From the NCBI GenBank assembly GCA_937910685.1, contig CALEMP010000088.1, positions 1 to 34,118 of the forward strand: 34,118 bases of DNA, written 5' to 3'. Origin of the DNA: an uncultured bacterium. GTDB lineage: Bacteria; Planctomycetota; UBA1135; GCA-002686595. Both the position numbers and the translations under genes were made by a program. Below, in pieces: positions 17,170 through 26,260 of the stretch (its first letter is position 1; each line of letters starts with the position of its first letter). The notes beneath the pieces are model-generated. The model saw nothing but the letters and a program-made list of their open reading frames with translations, searched no databases and was not told where the DNA came from.

Positions 17170-17829
17170 CTACTTCAGCTTGCCTTCAATGGCAATGATC
17201 ACTTCCACCTCATCCCCTACGGCGCTGTCGGGATAGGTGGTGATGCCGAAGTCGCGGCGGTTGATTCGAAGACTTCCCTCGAATCCAATGCGCTCACCAA
17301 AGCGCTCGCCCTTGTCTCCTTGGCCCAAAATTTGGGCCTCAAGTTCGACTTCTTTCTCGACCCCATGCAGGCTAAAAACCCCCTGGATCTGGAGCGCCCC
17401 ATCTTCCCCTGCGGTGACCTTCGTGGAACGAAAGCCCGCTTCGGGAAATTGAGCCACGTTCAAGAAGTCCGCACCTGTGACGTGCTTGTCACGGCCTTCG
17501 CTAGCGGTATCGAGGGATGCAGGATCAATCGACATCTCGATACTGCAACCAGCGGACTTCTCATCGTACGTCAGGCTGCCCTCAAAGCTGGTGAAGCGAC
17601 CCCAGCACCAGGAGAGCCCCAGATGGCGAACCTTGAACAGAACACCCGAGTGAGATAGGTCGATCTCGTAGGTCTTGGCCTCACTGGCCAGCTCCCTGAG
17701 AGGCTCCACCGGTTCCGATTCGGGTGCGATGGCCGAGAGGCTCCAGCCCGCAAGCAAGGTCACTGTGGCCAGGGCAAGGACTCTTTTGGATGTGAAAGGT
17801 GACTGGGATTGGGTCGAGGATTGGGTCAT
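17170..17829 (-). CDS. yceI: YceI-family periplasmic lipid-binding-like protein
   Basis: The protein is 219 residues with an N-terminal signal or anchor (residues about 16-35, RVLALATVTLLAGWSLSAIA). The mature part is a full YceI lipocalin-like barrel: YEIDLSHSGVLFKVRHLG, a middle SIDPASLDT with RDKHVTGADFLNVAQFPEAGFRST in outline, GVFSLHGVEKEVELEAQI, and the C-terminal RINRRDFGITTYPDSAVGDEVEVII. The family binds isoprenoid-type lipids such as polyprenyl chains and is usually periplasmic. The ATG is at 17827-17829. It is first of a leftward pair with the membrane protein at 16305-17135. It is divergent from the antiporter gene, with about 150 bases between them. Confidence 0.9.
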   Translation of the reverse strand: MTQSSTQSQSPFTSKRVLALATVTLLAGWSLSAIAPESEPVEPLRELASEAKTYEIDLSHSGVLFKVRHLGLSWCWGRFTSFEGSLTYDEKSAGCSIEMSIDPASLDTASEGRDKHVTGADFLNVAQFPEAGFRSTKVTAGEDGALQIQGVFSLHGVEKEVELEAQILGQGDKGERFGERIGFEGSLRINRRDFGITTYPDSAVGDEVEVIIAIEGKLK

Positions 17830-17982
17830 GGAAGTGAATCAGGTAACGAGGGGTGAGGGAGTTGCCTTGCGCCGGCATCCCGTGGGAAAAACCGAGCGTG
17901 GCTTCCTCACCTCCCCTGTTGAACAAAAAAACGGTTGGAGGCTCTTGGCTTCCGAAGTTACGGAGAAGGTACCCTGCACCCC

Positions 17983-19797
17983 GTGATCTCCTCCCTTCCA
18001 TTTCTGAGTTCAAGTCAGCCTTCTGTATTACCTGCCCTGGCCGGGATCGTGGCCGCCGGTGTTGCGGCCCAGTGGCTGGCCTGGCGTCTCAAGGTGCCTT
18101 CGATCCTGCTTCTGCTGGCCATGGGGCTGTTGCTCGGCCCCTTCACCGGCCTGATTGATCCAGAGGCGCTGTTCGGCGACCTGCTAGGGCCCGTGATTTC
18201 CCTAGCTGTGGCGGTCATTCTCTTTGAGGGTGGCCTCACCCTGGACATGCGCGAGTTTCGCGCTTTGATTGCCCCGGTGACCGGTTTGGTGACCGTTGGC
18301 GTGCTCGTGACTTGGGCATTGGCGACCTGGGCGGCCAGCACGATCCTGGGGTTCTCTGACGGCCTGGCGGTATTGAGCGGAGCGCTACTCACGGTCACGG
18401 GGCCCACGGTCATCGCGCCACTCCTCAATCATGTGCGGCCCACGGGAGCCGCAGGCCCACTGTTGAAATGGGAGGGCATCGTGGCGGATGTGATCGGGGC
18501 AACCCTCGCGGTCTTGGTACTGGGCGCGGTGAGCAGCAGTCAGGGGACGTTGACCGTGGGCGGCATCGGTATGGGTTTGCTCAAGACTTTTGGCACGGGG
18601 GTGATTGTGGGGGCCCTCTGCGCGGGCTTCCTGATCCTGTCCCTGCGACAACGCTGGCTACCCGACCGACTGGAAGTCCCCGTGACCCTGGGCCTCGTGC
18701 TGGGAACCTATGCTCTGGGGGACTCGATTCAACACGAGGCCGGTTTGCTGGCGGTGACCCTGATGGGATTCATGTTGGCCAACCAGCGGGTGGTGCGCGT
18801 GCAACACATCGCCGAGTTCAAGGAAACCCTAACCACCTTGCTGCTCGCTTGCCTGTTCATCGTGCTGGCGGCGGGCATTCGACCCGCTGATTTGGCCCAA
18901 TTGGACGGGGCTACGCTGCTCTTTGTGTTGACTCTGATTCTGGTGGTACGACCCGTGGCAACCTTCCTGTCCCTGGCCACGAGCAAGCTCCCTTGGCAGC
19001 AAAAGACCTTTGTGGCGGCCGTCGCCCCGCGGGGTGTAGTCGCCATCGCTGTGGCAGCCCTGTTCGCTACGCGCCTAGATGGCATCGTGCCGGATGCACA
19101 TCGACTCGTTCCCACGATTTTCGCCGTAGCGTCCGGAACGGTTTTGATTTATGGCCTGGGAGCCGCGCCCTTGGCCCGGGCGCTAAAATTGGCTTCCAAA
19201 AATCCGGGTGGAACCCTACTTGTGGGAGCTTCGGCCTTCGCCGAGAGCCTCGCCGCCGCTCTCAAGCAAGAAGGGATCCCTGTAGTGCTCGTGGACTCAA
19301 ATCCCCGACGCCTTGGAGACGCGCGCATGGCGGGGATCATGACTGCCTCGGCAGATGCAACATCAGCACATCCCGCCGAGCACATTCCCATGGGCGGCCT
19401 AGGGCACATGCTTGCTTTGACACCAAATGAACAAGTCAACCGCCTAGCCACCCAGCAGTTCGCTGAGTTTTTTGGCCGGGGCGAGGTGTTTCGCCTGCAG
19501 GACGGGCAAGATGACCGGGACGTGAGCGGCGGCCGCAGCCTCTTTGCAAAGGGCCTGACGTACCAGGAGTTATCCCGACGCATGGCAGCCGGGGAAACCG
19601 TGCGGGCCACGGATCTGACCGAGGAATTCTCCCTTGAGACCTTCATGGAACACCACGGACAGGCCGCAACGCCCCTGCTCATGCGGCGTAGCGGGGAGCG
19701 TACGGTTCCCCTGACCCAGGCTGGAGAGTCGTCCCCGGGGGCCGGGGACACACTCTTTTATCTCGCCCCTGAATCCCCCATGGAAAAGAATCCCTAA
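17983..19797 (+). CDS. CPA1-type Na+/H+ antiporter with C-terminal RCK-like domain
   Basis: The protein is about 604 residues from the GTG at 17983, with GGAGAAGG upstream at 17962-17969. A TTG at 17935 in the same frame is an alternative but adds a polar tail. Residues about 10-395 hold twelve or so membrane segments typical of NhaP-like exchangers: VAVILFEGGLTLDMREF, TVTGPTVIAPLLNHVRPTG, the acidic KWEGIVADVIGA, and VAPRGVVAIAVAALFA. After them comes a soluble domain with a Rossmann-like start (GGTLLVGASAFAESLAAAL, then VVLVDSNPRR), like the nucleotide-binding RCK/TrkA-N part. A TrkA-C-like end (GDTLFYLAP) follows. It probably exchanges Na+ or K+ for protons across the inner membrane, gated by a ligand. 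The dinucleotide glycine motif is imperfect (GASAFAES). The lipoprotein gene follows after 53 bases. Confidence 0.87.
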   Translation: MISSLPFLSSSQPSVLPALAGIVAAGVAAQWLAWRLKVPSILLLLAMGLLLGPFTGLIDPEALFGDLLGPVISLAVAVILFEGGLTLDMREFRALIAPVTGLVTVGVLVTWALATWAASTILGFSDGLAVLSGALLTVTGPTVIAPLLNHVRPTGAAGPLLKWEGIVADVIGATLAVLVLGAVSSSQGTLTVGGIGMGLLKTFGTGVIVGALCAGFLILSLRQRWLPDRLEVPVTLGLVLGTYALGDSIQHEAGLLAVTLMGFMLANQRVVRVQHIAEFKETLTTLLLACLFIVLAAGIRPADLAQLDGATLLFVLTLILVVRPVATFLSLATSKLPWQQKTFVAAVAPRGVVAIAVAALFATRLDGIVPDAHRLVPTIFAVASGTVLIYGLGAAPLARALKLASKNPGGTLLVGASAFAESLAAALKQEGIPVVLVDSNPRRLGDARMAGIMTASADATSAHPAEHIPMGGLGHMLALTPNEQVNRLATQQFAEFFGRGEVFRLQDGQDDRDVSGGRSLFAKGLTYQELSRRMAAGETVRATDLTEEFSLETFMEHHGQAATPLLMRRSGERTVPLTQAGESSPGAGDTLFYLAPESPMEKNP

Positions 19798-19850
19798 GAA
19801 GGTGCATTTAGGGCCTAGATCGGCGGGGGAGCCATTCATAACCTCTAGGA

Positions 19851-22400
19851 ATGGTAAACCGCACCACCTTGGGCTGCCTCATCGCTGCCCTCACCATTTC
19901 CTGCTACGACACTCAGCCCTCCGTGCCCACTGGGACCGGCGGACCGGGGAGTGGCACCCAGGGACCCCTCGCAATGGGTCCGGCCCTCTATCTGGATCTC
20001 AACGGGGACGGCAGAGGCTCCGGACCCAGCTATCTACGGCTGCGGTTCGACCGACCGATTGCCCTAGCAGATGCGGCTCAGCTCGACCTGCGTATGCCCA
20101 CCCCGGGAGATTCTCTCGGGGCATGGAGCCAGCAAGTGGATCCCCAAGGTCCCGAGAACTTGCACGTCTGGTTGGGCCCGGACGCAAGCCTGCGCAGTCG
20201 CGGGCGGCGAGACAGCGGGCCCGCACTCCAGGGACAACCCAGCATCTTGACCGTCCCCGATGGAAGCACCATTCGTGATGCGGCCACAGGTTCTTTTTCC
20301 GCCACGGGTCTGGACATGGATGTGTTTCCTGGCCTCGTTGCCAACACCTCGGTGGCAAATGAATTAGCCGGTGCCGCCGCGGCCCTTTTAGTGGACCTCA
20401 ATGCTGACGGCGCGGAGGACCTAGTGACCACCGGCGGTGCGCCGGGGGAAGGATGGTTGCGTTGGCAAGCATTGGATTACGACGGCCAAGGAATCGGCGA
20501 TGCCGTCGTCATTCCATTGCCCGACGAGGGGTTGACTGTGGCATCAGGTGAAATGGGAGGCAACGGCCAAGTGGACTTGTTCATTGGAACCCTCGGTTCC
20601 GACCTGTTACTTGCGGACTTTCCCGAAAACGCGGGAGGCGTGCAGACCCTGGATGGAAGTCAAGGCTCCGGCTCCCTCCTGGTGGCCGACATGAATCGCG
20701 ATGGCACGGATGATCTGGTTTCCGCGGGTATCGCGGGCCTCTGGATCACCCACTTTGGCGGAGACGATCCCCCCACGCCTGCCCTGTTGCTCGAGAGCAG
20801 CCCGCGGCACTTGGCACTGATCGACGCGAACCGAGATGGCCGGCTCGACCTGGTTGCGGCCCTCGATGACTACACCCAGATCTTGCTCGGCACTTGCCAA
20901 GCTGGCTATATATCCGGCAGCGCGATCCCCCTCAGCACGACCTTCGACCTGCAGGTCACCGACACCAACCGGGACGGCATCAGCGATGTGATTGGGGTTG
21001 GCCCCTGGGGCGCGCGAATTTACCGGGGCATGGGCGACGGTGGCTTTTGGCCCGGCGATTCCCTTTCCGAGGAACCTACCCAGGCCCTCTCCTGCTTGGA
21101 TCTAGACGGGGATTCCGCCCCAGAGGTCCTCTTGCTGGGAACAGTCAACGGTGTGGCCGGCTTTGAGTTATTGATCTCCGAAGCTGACGAGTGGACCCAG
21201 ATACAAACCGGCCCCCTGACCGGCAACGCCCTCGATCTAGTGCCCAATGATTGGGATGGGGACGGGGATATGGATCATCTTGTCCTTGGGAGCGAACCGC
21301 ATTTGTTGACCAGTTCCCTCAGCGGCACTTATGGGGAGTGGATTCCCGACCCGGTGTCCTTCGACTTGGGCGCGGGTGCCATTGCTGCAATGGCCAGTGC
21401 GGACTGGGACGGGGACGGGGACACGGACCTAGCCCAGGCGGAACTCGGCATGGTGACCCTTTGGCGCAACAACTCCGGCACCCTAGTGTCCGTCCTAGAA
21501 ATCACCACAGGCCTGAACCGAGTGGAAGACTTAGCCTTCAGGGACATCGACCAGGACGGAGACCTGGATCTCTTTGCCTGCGGCACGGTCAGCGGCCTAC
21601 GCATTTTCTTGAACGAGGGTGGCGCCTATGTACCTGTGGCCTCAGGTATTCTCCCCCCCACTCCTTCAAGCAACTCTATGGCATTTGGCGACGTGGACCG
21701 GGACGGCGATCTGGACCTGGTGCTGGGCACACTTCGGGGGCAGCCCGACATGGTGCTGCTCAACCTCACCTCCTCGGACAACCCCGGCAGCGGAGGCGGA
21801 GACACTGTGCCCCCCTGCACTTGGTTTGGGTTTGAAGCGGGGCAATTATTGTCCTCCAAAATGACCCACAAGGTCGCCCTCGCAGACTTGAACGGAGACG
21901 GCCAACTCGACTTGTACTTTGGCCACGGTGTGGCGGAAAATGACGCGGCCTGGATAGGCAATGGAAACGGGACCTTTTCAGAGCATCCCTCTTTTGGCCC
22001 CGCCGCGGCCACCTATGATCTCGTCCTTGGGGACTTGAACCGGGATGGCCTGATCGACGTCTTGTCCGCCAGCGAGGATGCGGATTCCATGCGCTCCGGC
22101 GACGGAGCGGGTACATTTTTCTTCATGGGTCAAATCCTCCAGGCCCACACGACGGACCTCTGCTGGGTCGACTTGAATGGGGACGGTATTCGAGACCTAG
22201 TCACCACCCATGACTTTGGCGGCCAAACCAACATGCGCCTCGGTCCCTGGAATTTTTACACTTCGCCCCCGATTCAAACCATGGATGCGGTGGATATGCA
22301 CAACCTAGAGCTGCTCGACTTGGACGGCGACGGAAGCATGGAAGTGATCGTCACCAGCGAAATCGATGGCGTCCCAGGGCGCCTTTACCGGGCACGCTAG
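19851..22400 (+). CDS. FG-GAP/VCBS-repeat surface lipoprotein
   Basis: The protein is 849 residues. The N-terminus is a likely lipoprotein signal (MVNRTTLGCLIAALTISC, acceptor Cys18; the -3 residue Thr is not ideal), followed by a Pro/Gly/Thr linker. The rest is an integrin-like beta-propeller array. I count fourteen acidic Ca-binding loops of the form DxNxDG or DxDGDG, each followed by an acidic or aliphatic strand (for example DLNADGAEDL, DANRDGRLDL, DVDRDGDLDL). Such proteins are usually exposed on the cell surface and serve in adhesion or polymer binding. No enzymatic domain is visible. AGGA sits directly against the ATG, which is too close to act as a ribosome site, so the start could differ slightly. 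It probably shares a transcript with the antiporter. It ends one base before the stop of the convergent glycosyltransferase. Confidence 0.85.
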   Translation: MVNRTTLGCLIAALTISCYDTQPSVPTGTGGPGSGTQGPLAMGPALYLDLNGDGRGSGPSYLRLRFDRPIALADAAQLDLRMPTPGDSLGAWSQQVDPQGPENLHVWLGPDASLRSRGRRDSGPALQGQPSILTVPDGSTIRDAATGSFSATGLDMDVFPGLVANTSVANELAGAAAALLVDLNADGAEDLVTTGGAPGEGWLRWQALDYDGQGIGDAVVIPLPDEGLTVASGEMGGNGQVDLFIGTLGSDLLLADFPENAGGVQTLDGSQGSGSLLVADMNRDGTDDLVSAGIAGLWITHFGGDDPPTPALLLESSPRHLALIDANRDGRLDLVAALDDYTQILLGTCQAGYISGSAIPLSTTFDLQVTDTNRDGISDVIGVGPWGARIYRGMGDGGFWPGDSLSEEPTQALSCLDLDGDSAPEVLLLGTVNGVAGFELLISEADEWTQIQTGPLTGNALDLVPNDWDGDGDMDHLVLGSEPHLLTSSLSGTYGEWIPDPVSFDLGAGAIAAMASADWDGDGDTDLAQAELGMVTLWRNNSGTLVSVLEITTGLNRVEDLAFRDIDQDGDLDLFACGTVSGLRIFLNEGGAYVPVASGILPPTPSSNSMAFGDVDRDGDLDLVLGTLRGQPDMVLLNLTSSDNPGSGGGDTVPPCTWFGFEAGQLLSSKMTHKVALADLNGDGQLDLYFGHGVAENDAAWIGNGNGTFSEHPSFGPAAATYDLVLGDLNRDGLIDVLSASEDADSMRSGDGAGTFFFMGQILQAHTTDLCWVDLNGDGIRDLVTTHDFGGQTNMRLGPWNFYTSPPIQTMDAVDMHNLELLDLDGDGSMEVIVTSEIDGVPGRLYRAR

Positions 22401-22401
22401 A

Positions 22402-24384
22402 TCAGGGCCCAGGGTGCTCGGCCAACCAGCGCTTGAGTTCCCCAGCATAGTGCGCCGCTCGCTCATCCAGGCCCCGGGCACGGGTCAGTTCGAGTGCGCG
22501 GCTGAGGGCTTGCTGCAGGAAGGGCGACTCCTTCGAAGTGGAAAGGTAAAGGTCTGCGGCGGCGGCCCAGGCCTCCAGGCTGTCCTTGCCCTCGGCGTCC
22601 AGGCTCAAGGCCAGGGCATAGACTGCTCCCACGTGGCGCAGGTCCAATTCCAGCACTTGCCCAAGGGCTTGCTGGGCACCCGGATGATCTTTGAGGGCAA
22701 AGCGCGCCCGTCCCAGCTGATACAAGACGCCCGGTTCGGGCCCCGAATCGCGCAGATAGTCCTGGGCCATGGTGGTTGCCTCAACATAGCGGCCGGCTTT
22801 GATCTCGACCCTCAGGCGAACTTCCCGGGCCTCGGGAAAGGCACGCTCCTGAAGCAGGGTGTCGAGGATAGCCTGGGCCCGTTCTAGGCGCCCGGTATCC
22901 AGGAAGGCGCGGGCCAGTCCCAAACGCGCATGGGGTGAAACCCGATCCTGGGCCGTTGCACGCCCAAAGTGCTCCACAGCCACCCCGGCATTCCCAGCGG
23001 CCATGGCCGCATCTCCCAATTGCATCTCACCAATGGCATCCGGGGTGAAAACGTTGCTCGGGGTGATACCCACGGAAAAGCCCCAAAGGGCCAGGGCTGG
23101 GAGAAAAATCCCCCCGGCCTGTCGGAGCTGCCGAGCCTTGAGCGCACAAACCCCGAGCACCAGCCCGTGGGCAGCAAAAACCGCCATCACCGGCCAGATG
23201 GGCAATCGGAAGCGTGAGCACACAAAGAAAGCGATGACTCCGGCCCCGTACAGGGGCACGAACACAAACAGGGGGAGCTGCTCGCCAAAACGTTTGCGAC
23301 CCAAAAAGGCTCCCACCAAACCAAACCCTAGGAGAGCCCCAAAGGGCAAAAGCCAAGTCAGCACGAGGGGGTCGTAATGGCTGGCAAAAAAGGTGGGCTC
23401 GAGATTGTTACCCAACTCGCGATTGGAAAGGAACAGCCGGGTCTTGGTCCAAAGGTGCGTAAGGAAGGCGCCCGGGTCCTCAGCAATCCAATCCGATGCG
23501 CGGGACATGTAGTGTGCGGAGACATCGCCCGGGGCCAGGGTTTGTCCCGCGGCCGCATCCGCTAGATTGCGTGCGTCCCAATAGCCTTCCCACCAGCCCG
23601 CGCGGGTGCCGGGTACGATCGCGCTGCTGCCGTCGCTATCGGGGTTGTTGCCGATCCACAGATTGACTCCCGCTTGGGTCGCGACCAACGTCCACTCGCC
23701 CCCCACCACCCGATTGCGGAGGGTAACGGGTAGCACCGGCAAGAGCCACCCGGCGGTGAACATGAGCGCCAGCACCCAGCCAGCCCGCTTCTTGCTCCGG
23801 CCGCGCACCCAGAAAAAGTAGATCGGCGCAAAGAGCAACACATTAGGCCGAGTGATGGTCGCCAGTCCCCAGAGGAGTCCCGCCCAAAGGGCGCGCCGGG
23901 GAGAAGCTTGGCGCTCTAGATCCAAGGTCAGCAACAAGGCCCCCATCACAAGGGGCAAGAACAACACGGGGATCAACAATTCCGTGTCAAAATGCAAGGG
24001 CACCCAAGCCAGGCACATGATCGAAGCAGCGACCAATCCCTGGGGGCGACCGAACACCCGTTGGGCCAAAAGACCCGTGAGAAACACAGTGCAGCCTCCG
24101 AGCAAGCACTGAACCAACCGCCAGATCATCAGGTCCTCCCCAAAGACCAGATTCAAAAAGCCCAAGAAAAACGGATAGAGCGGGGCACGGAAATAGGCCT
24201 CGCTTTGGAAATCGGTTCCAAGCACGAGGGCCTGGGCCCACTGCAGGTGGTACTGGGCATCCATGACCGGCGCCTGGGCATAGGGGCTGGCCTCGCCGAA
24301 GAACACATGGGCCACGCGCAGCCCTACGCCGAGGGCTGCGATCAGAACCAGCGCCCAGGGAATGCCCCTGTGAACCGGTTCCAT
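22402..24384 (-). CDS. GT39/ArnT-like membrane glycosyltransferase fused to TPR repeats
   Basis: The protein is 660 residues from the ATG at 24382-24384. A GTG at 24417 or a TTG at 24423 would add a short polar tail. The N-terminal 440 residues are a GT-C glycosyltransferase with about ten to twelve membrane segments. In the first periplasmic loop it has PVMDAQYHL (Asp42, the likely catalytic position) and YFRAPLYPFFLG (66-70 RAPLY), as in the dolichyl-phosphate-mannose mannosyltransferase/ArnT group. The C-terminal 190 residues (from about 470) are TPR-like helices (GDAAMAAGNAGVAVEHFGRA, HARLGLARAFLDTGRLERAQ). It would transfer a sugar from a polyprenyl carrier to protein or lipid at the periplasmic face, with the TPR part choosing partners. 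The 5' end is divergent from the hexosaminidase gene with 70 bases between. Confidence 0.85.
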   Translation of the reverse strand: MEPVHRGIPWALVLIAALGVGLRVAHVFFGEASPYAQAPVMDAQYHLQWAQALVLGTDFQSEAYFRAPLYPFFLGFLNLVFGEDLMIWRLVQCLLGGCTVFLTGLLAQRVFGRPQGLVAASIMCLAWVPLHFDTELLIPVLFLPLVMGALLLTLDLERQASPRRALWAGLLWGLATITRPNVLLFAPIYFFWVRGRSKKRAGWVLALMFTAGWLLPVLPVTLRNRVVGGEWTLVATQAGVNLWIGNNPDSDGSSAIVPGTRAGWWEGYWDARNLADAAAGQTLAPGDVSAHYMSRASDWIAEDPGAFLTHLWTKTRLFLSNRELGNNLEPTFFASHYDPLVLTWLLPFGALLGFGLVGAFLGRKRFGEQLPLFVFVPLYGAGVIAFFVCSRFRLPIWPVMAVFAAHGLVLGVCALKARQLRQAGGIFLPALALWGFSVGITPSNVFTPDAIGEMQLGDAAMAAGNAGVAVEHFGRATAQDRVSPHARLGLARAFLDTGRLERAQAILDTLLQERAFPEAREVRLRVEIKAGRYVEATTMAQDYLRDSGPEPGVLYQLGRARFALKDHPGAQQALGQVLELDLRHVGAVYALALSLDAEGKDSLEAWAAAADLYLSTSKESPFLQQALSRALELTRARGLDERAAHYAGELKRWLAEHPGP

Positions 24385-24454
24385 GGCCGCTTGCTGAGGC
24401 TGATTTGCTTCCTTCACGGGCAAAGCCTAGCAAGCCCCACTAGAATCTCCACGA

Positions 24455-26260
24455 ATGCTCCCTCTCCCTCTGGAAAACCTGATGCCCCAGCCGCGCTCCT
24501 TCCGGCCCACAGAAGGCCAGTGGACCTGGGACGGGCACGCCCCTCTTCCTGTGGTGGGCCCCGCGGAGAGCCTGGCTGTTTGCCTCGGCCTCCTTGGGCC
24601 GGACTTCGTGTGTGCGGCCCAGGAGGGCCAGCAGGCAGCCATCGAGCTGGCCCCAGGTCAAGCGGACGGAGAAGCCTATGGAATTCAGATCAGCTCCACC
24701 CAGCTGCGCGTGGAGTGCTCTGCCACCAGCCCCCACGCGGCCTTCGCCACCCTGCAGCAACTCCTGCGCATCGCCCGCACCCGTGATCTCCCCGCGGGCC
24801 TGATTGAGGACTCCCCGGCCATTCCCACCCGTGGCTTCATGCTGGACGTGTCCCGAGACCGTGTGCCAAAGATGCAGCAACTGCATGAGCTGATCCGCAC
24901 TCTTTGGGGCCTTAAATACAACCACCTCGAGCTCTACCTCGAGCACGCATTTTCCTACAAGGGACACGATGCGGTTTGGCGCAATGCTTCGCCCCTCACC
25001 CAGAACGAAGTGCGTGAGCTGGATGGGGCTTGCCGCTTCTTCGGAATTGAACTGGTTGCCAACCAAAACTGCCTGGGGCACATGCACCGCTGGTTGACCT
25101 TACCGGAGTACGCCCACCTGTCCGAGGACCCGCGGGGCATGGAGCACGCATTCAGCGTCGAACGAGAACCCTTTAGTCTGTGCCCCACCGACCCCAAGAG
25201 TCTGGCCTTGGCAACGGATCTGATCGACCAGCTCCTCGCTTGCCACCAGACACCAAAAATCAATGTGGGTCTCGACGAAACCTTTGACCTGGGCGAGGGC
25301 AAGAGCGCCGCGGCCTGTGAGCAGCACGGCAAGGGTCGGGTTTATCTGGACTATCTGCACGGGGTCCATCAACACATCAAGACACGCGGGGCTCAGATGC
25401 TCTTTTGGGGAGACATCATCGCCCAACATCCCGAGCTTGTGCCGGACCTGCCCAAGGATGCCATCGCATTGCTTTGGGGTTATGAAGCGGGGCATCCCTT
25501 TGACGAGCAAGCGCGCCTCTTCGCAGCATCAGGCTTGGAGTTTTGGATCGTGCCCGGTACAAGTTCTTGGCAATGCCTGCTGGGCCGCATCGACAACGCC
25601 CGTAAAAACCTCAGGGAGGCTGCCCAGGCCGCCGTGGCCCACGGGGCCAAGGGCTGGTTGGTTGCAGACTGGGGTGACTTTGGCCATTGGCAACCCTGGC
25701 CGATTTCCTGGCCGGGGTTGGTTCTTGGGGCCGCAGAGGGTTGGAACCCGGGGCACACTTCGGGGGATTTAGCCCAGCAGATCGAGTTAGCGATTCCAGA
25801 GGCCAAAGGACACGGAGCGGGCCTCGTCGCCCTGGGAGAAAGCCACCAAGCCCTGGCTTCCCCGGCGGTCAACGGAACAAGTCCCTTCTTCCACCTGCGC
25901 TATGCGCACCAGTCCCTACCCCTAGAGCGGGCGCCTTCCTTGACCCTCCAAGGACTCGAAGCTTTTGACAGAGCCAAGACCCAGGCCCTCGCCCTACTTC
26001 CCCCGGGCACCCCCATCACCCAAGAATTCCAGGCCGCCAGTGCGATCAGCGGCCTGGGGGAATCCCTAGCCAAGGCGCGTTTAGGCGCCCCCGACTCCCA
26101 AACCCTCGCAGACCTGCCCAAGCCCGTACGCTCGAAGCTTCAAAGCCAATGGACCCAGGTACTCGATTTACAGGCCCAAGCCTGGAGCCTGCGCTCACGT
26201 TCGGGGGGGTGCGAAGACTCCCTTCAGCGATTGCGAGCGATCGCCGCGTTGCTCATTTAG
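24455..26260 (+). CDS. Glycoside hydrolase family 20-like beta-N-acetylhexosaminidase
   Basis: The protein is 601 residues from the ATG at 24455; an ATG at 24482 is possible. Residues about 10-125 form the small alpha/beta GH20b domain that precedes the barrel. It ends in the typical IEDSPAIPTRGFMLDVSRDRVP, where GH20 enzymes have DxPRFxxRGxxLD. The (beta/alpha)8 barrel follows with WGLKYNHLELYLEHAFSY and KINVGLDETFDLG. Asp274-Glu275 is the expected catalytic pair for substrate-assisted cleavage of terminal N-acetylglucosamine or galactosamine. Later barrel strands end in FWGD and WLVADWGDFGH. There is no signal peptide, so the enzyme is probably cytoplasmic. The substrate would be imported or internal amino-sugar oligomers. 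The C-terminal 130 residues are helical and unassigned. The stop overlaps the stop of the convergent EF-hand gene by a few bases. Confidence 0.87.
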   Translation: MLPLPLENLMPQPRSFRPTEGQWTWDGHAPLPVVGPAESLAVCLGLLGPDFVCAAQEGQQAAIELAPGQADGEAYGIQISSTQLRVECSATSPHAAFATLQQLLRIARTRDLPAGLIEDSPAIPTRGFMLDVSRDRVPKMQQLHELIRTLWGLKYNHLELYLEHAFSYKGHDAVWRNASPLTQNEVRELDGACRFFGIELVANQNCLGHMHRWLTLPEYAHLSEDPRGMEHAFSVEREPFSLCPTDPKSLALATDLIDQLLACHQTPKINVGLDETFDLGEGKSAAACEQHGKGRVYLDYLHGVHQHIKTRGAQMLFWGDIIAQHPELVPDLPKDAIALLWGYEAGHPFDEQARLFAASGLEFWIVPGTSSWQCLLGRIDNARKNLREAAQAAVAHGAKGWLVADWGDFGHWQPWPISWPGLVLGAAEGWNPGHTSGDLAQQIELAIPEAKGHGAGLVALGESHQALASPAVNGTSPFFHLRYAHQSLPLERAPSLTLQGLEAFDRAKTQALALLPPGTPITQEFQAASAISGLGESLAKARLGAPDSQTLADLPKPVRSKLQSQWTQVLDLQAQAWSLRSRSGGCEDSLQRLRAIAALLI

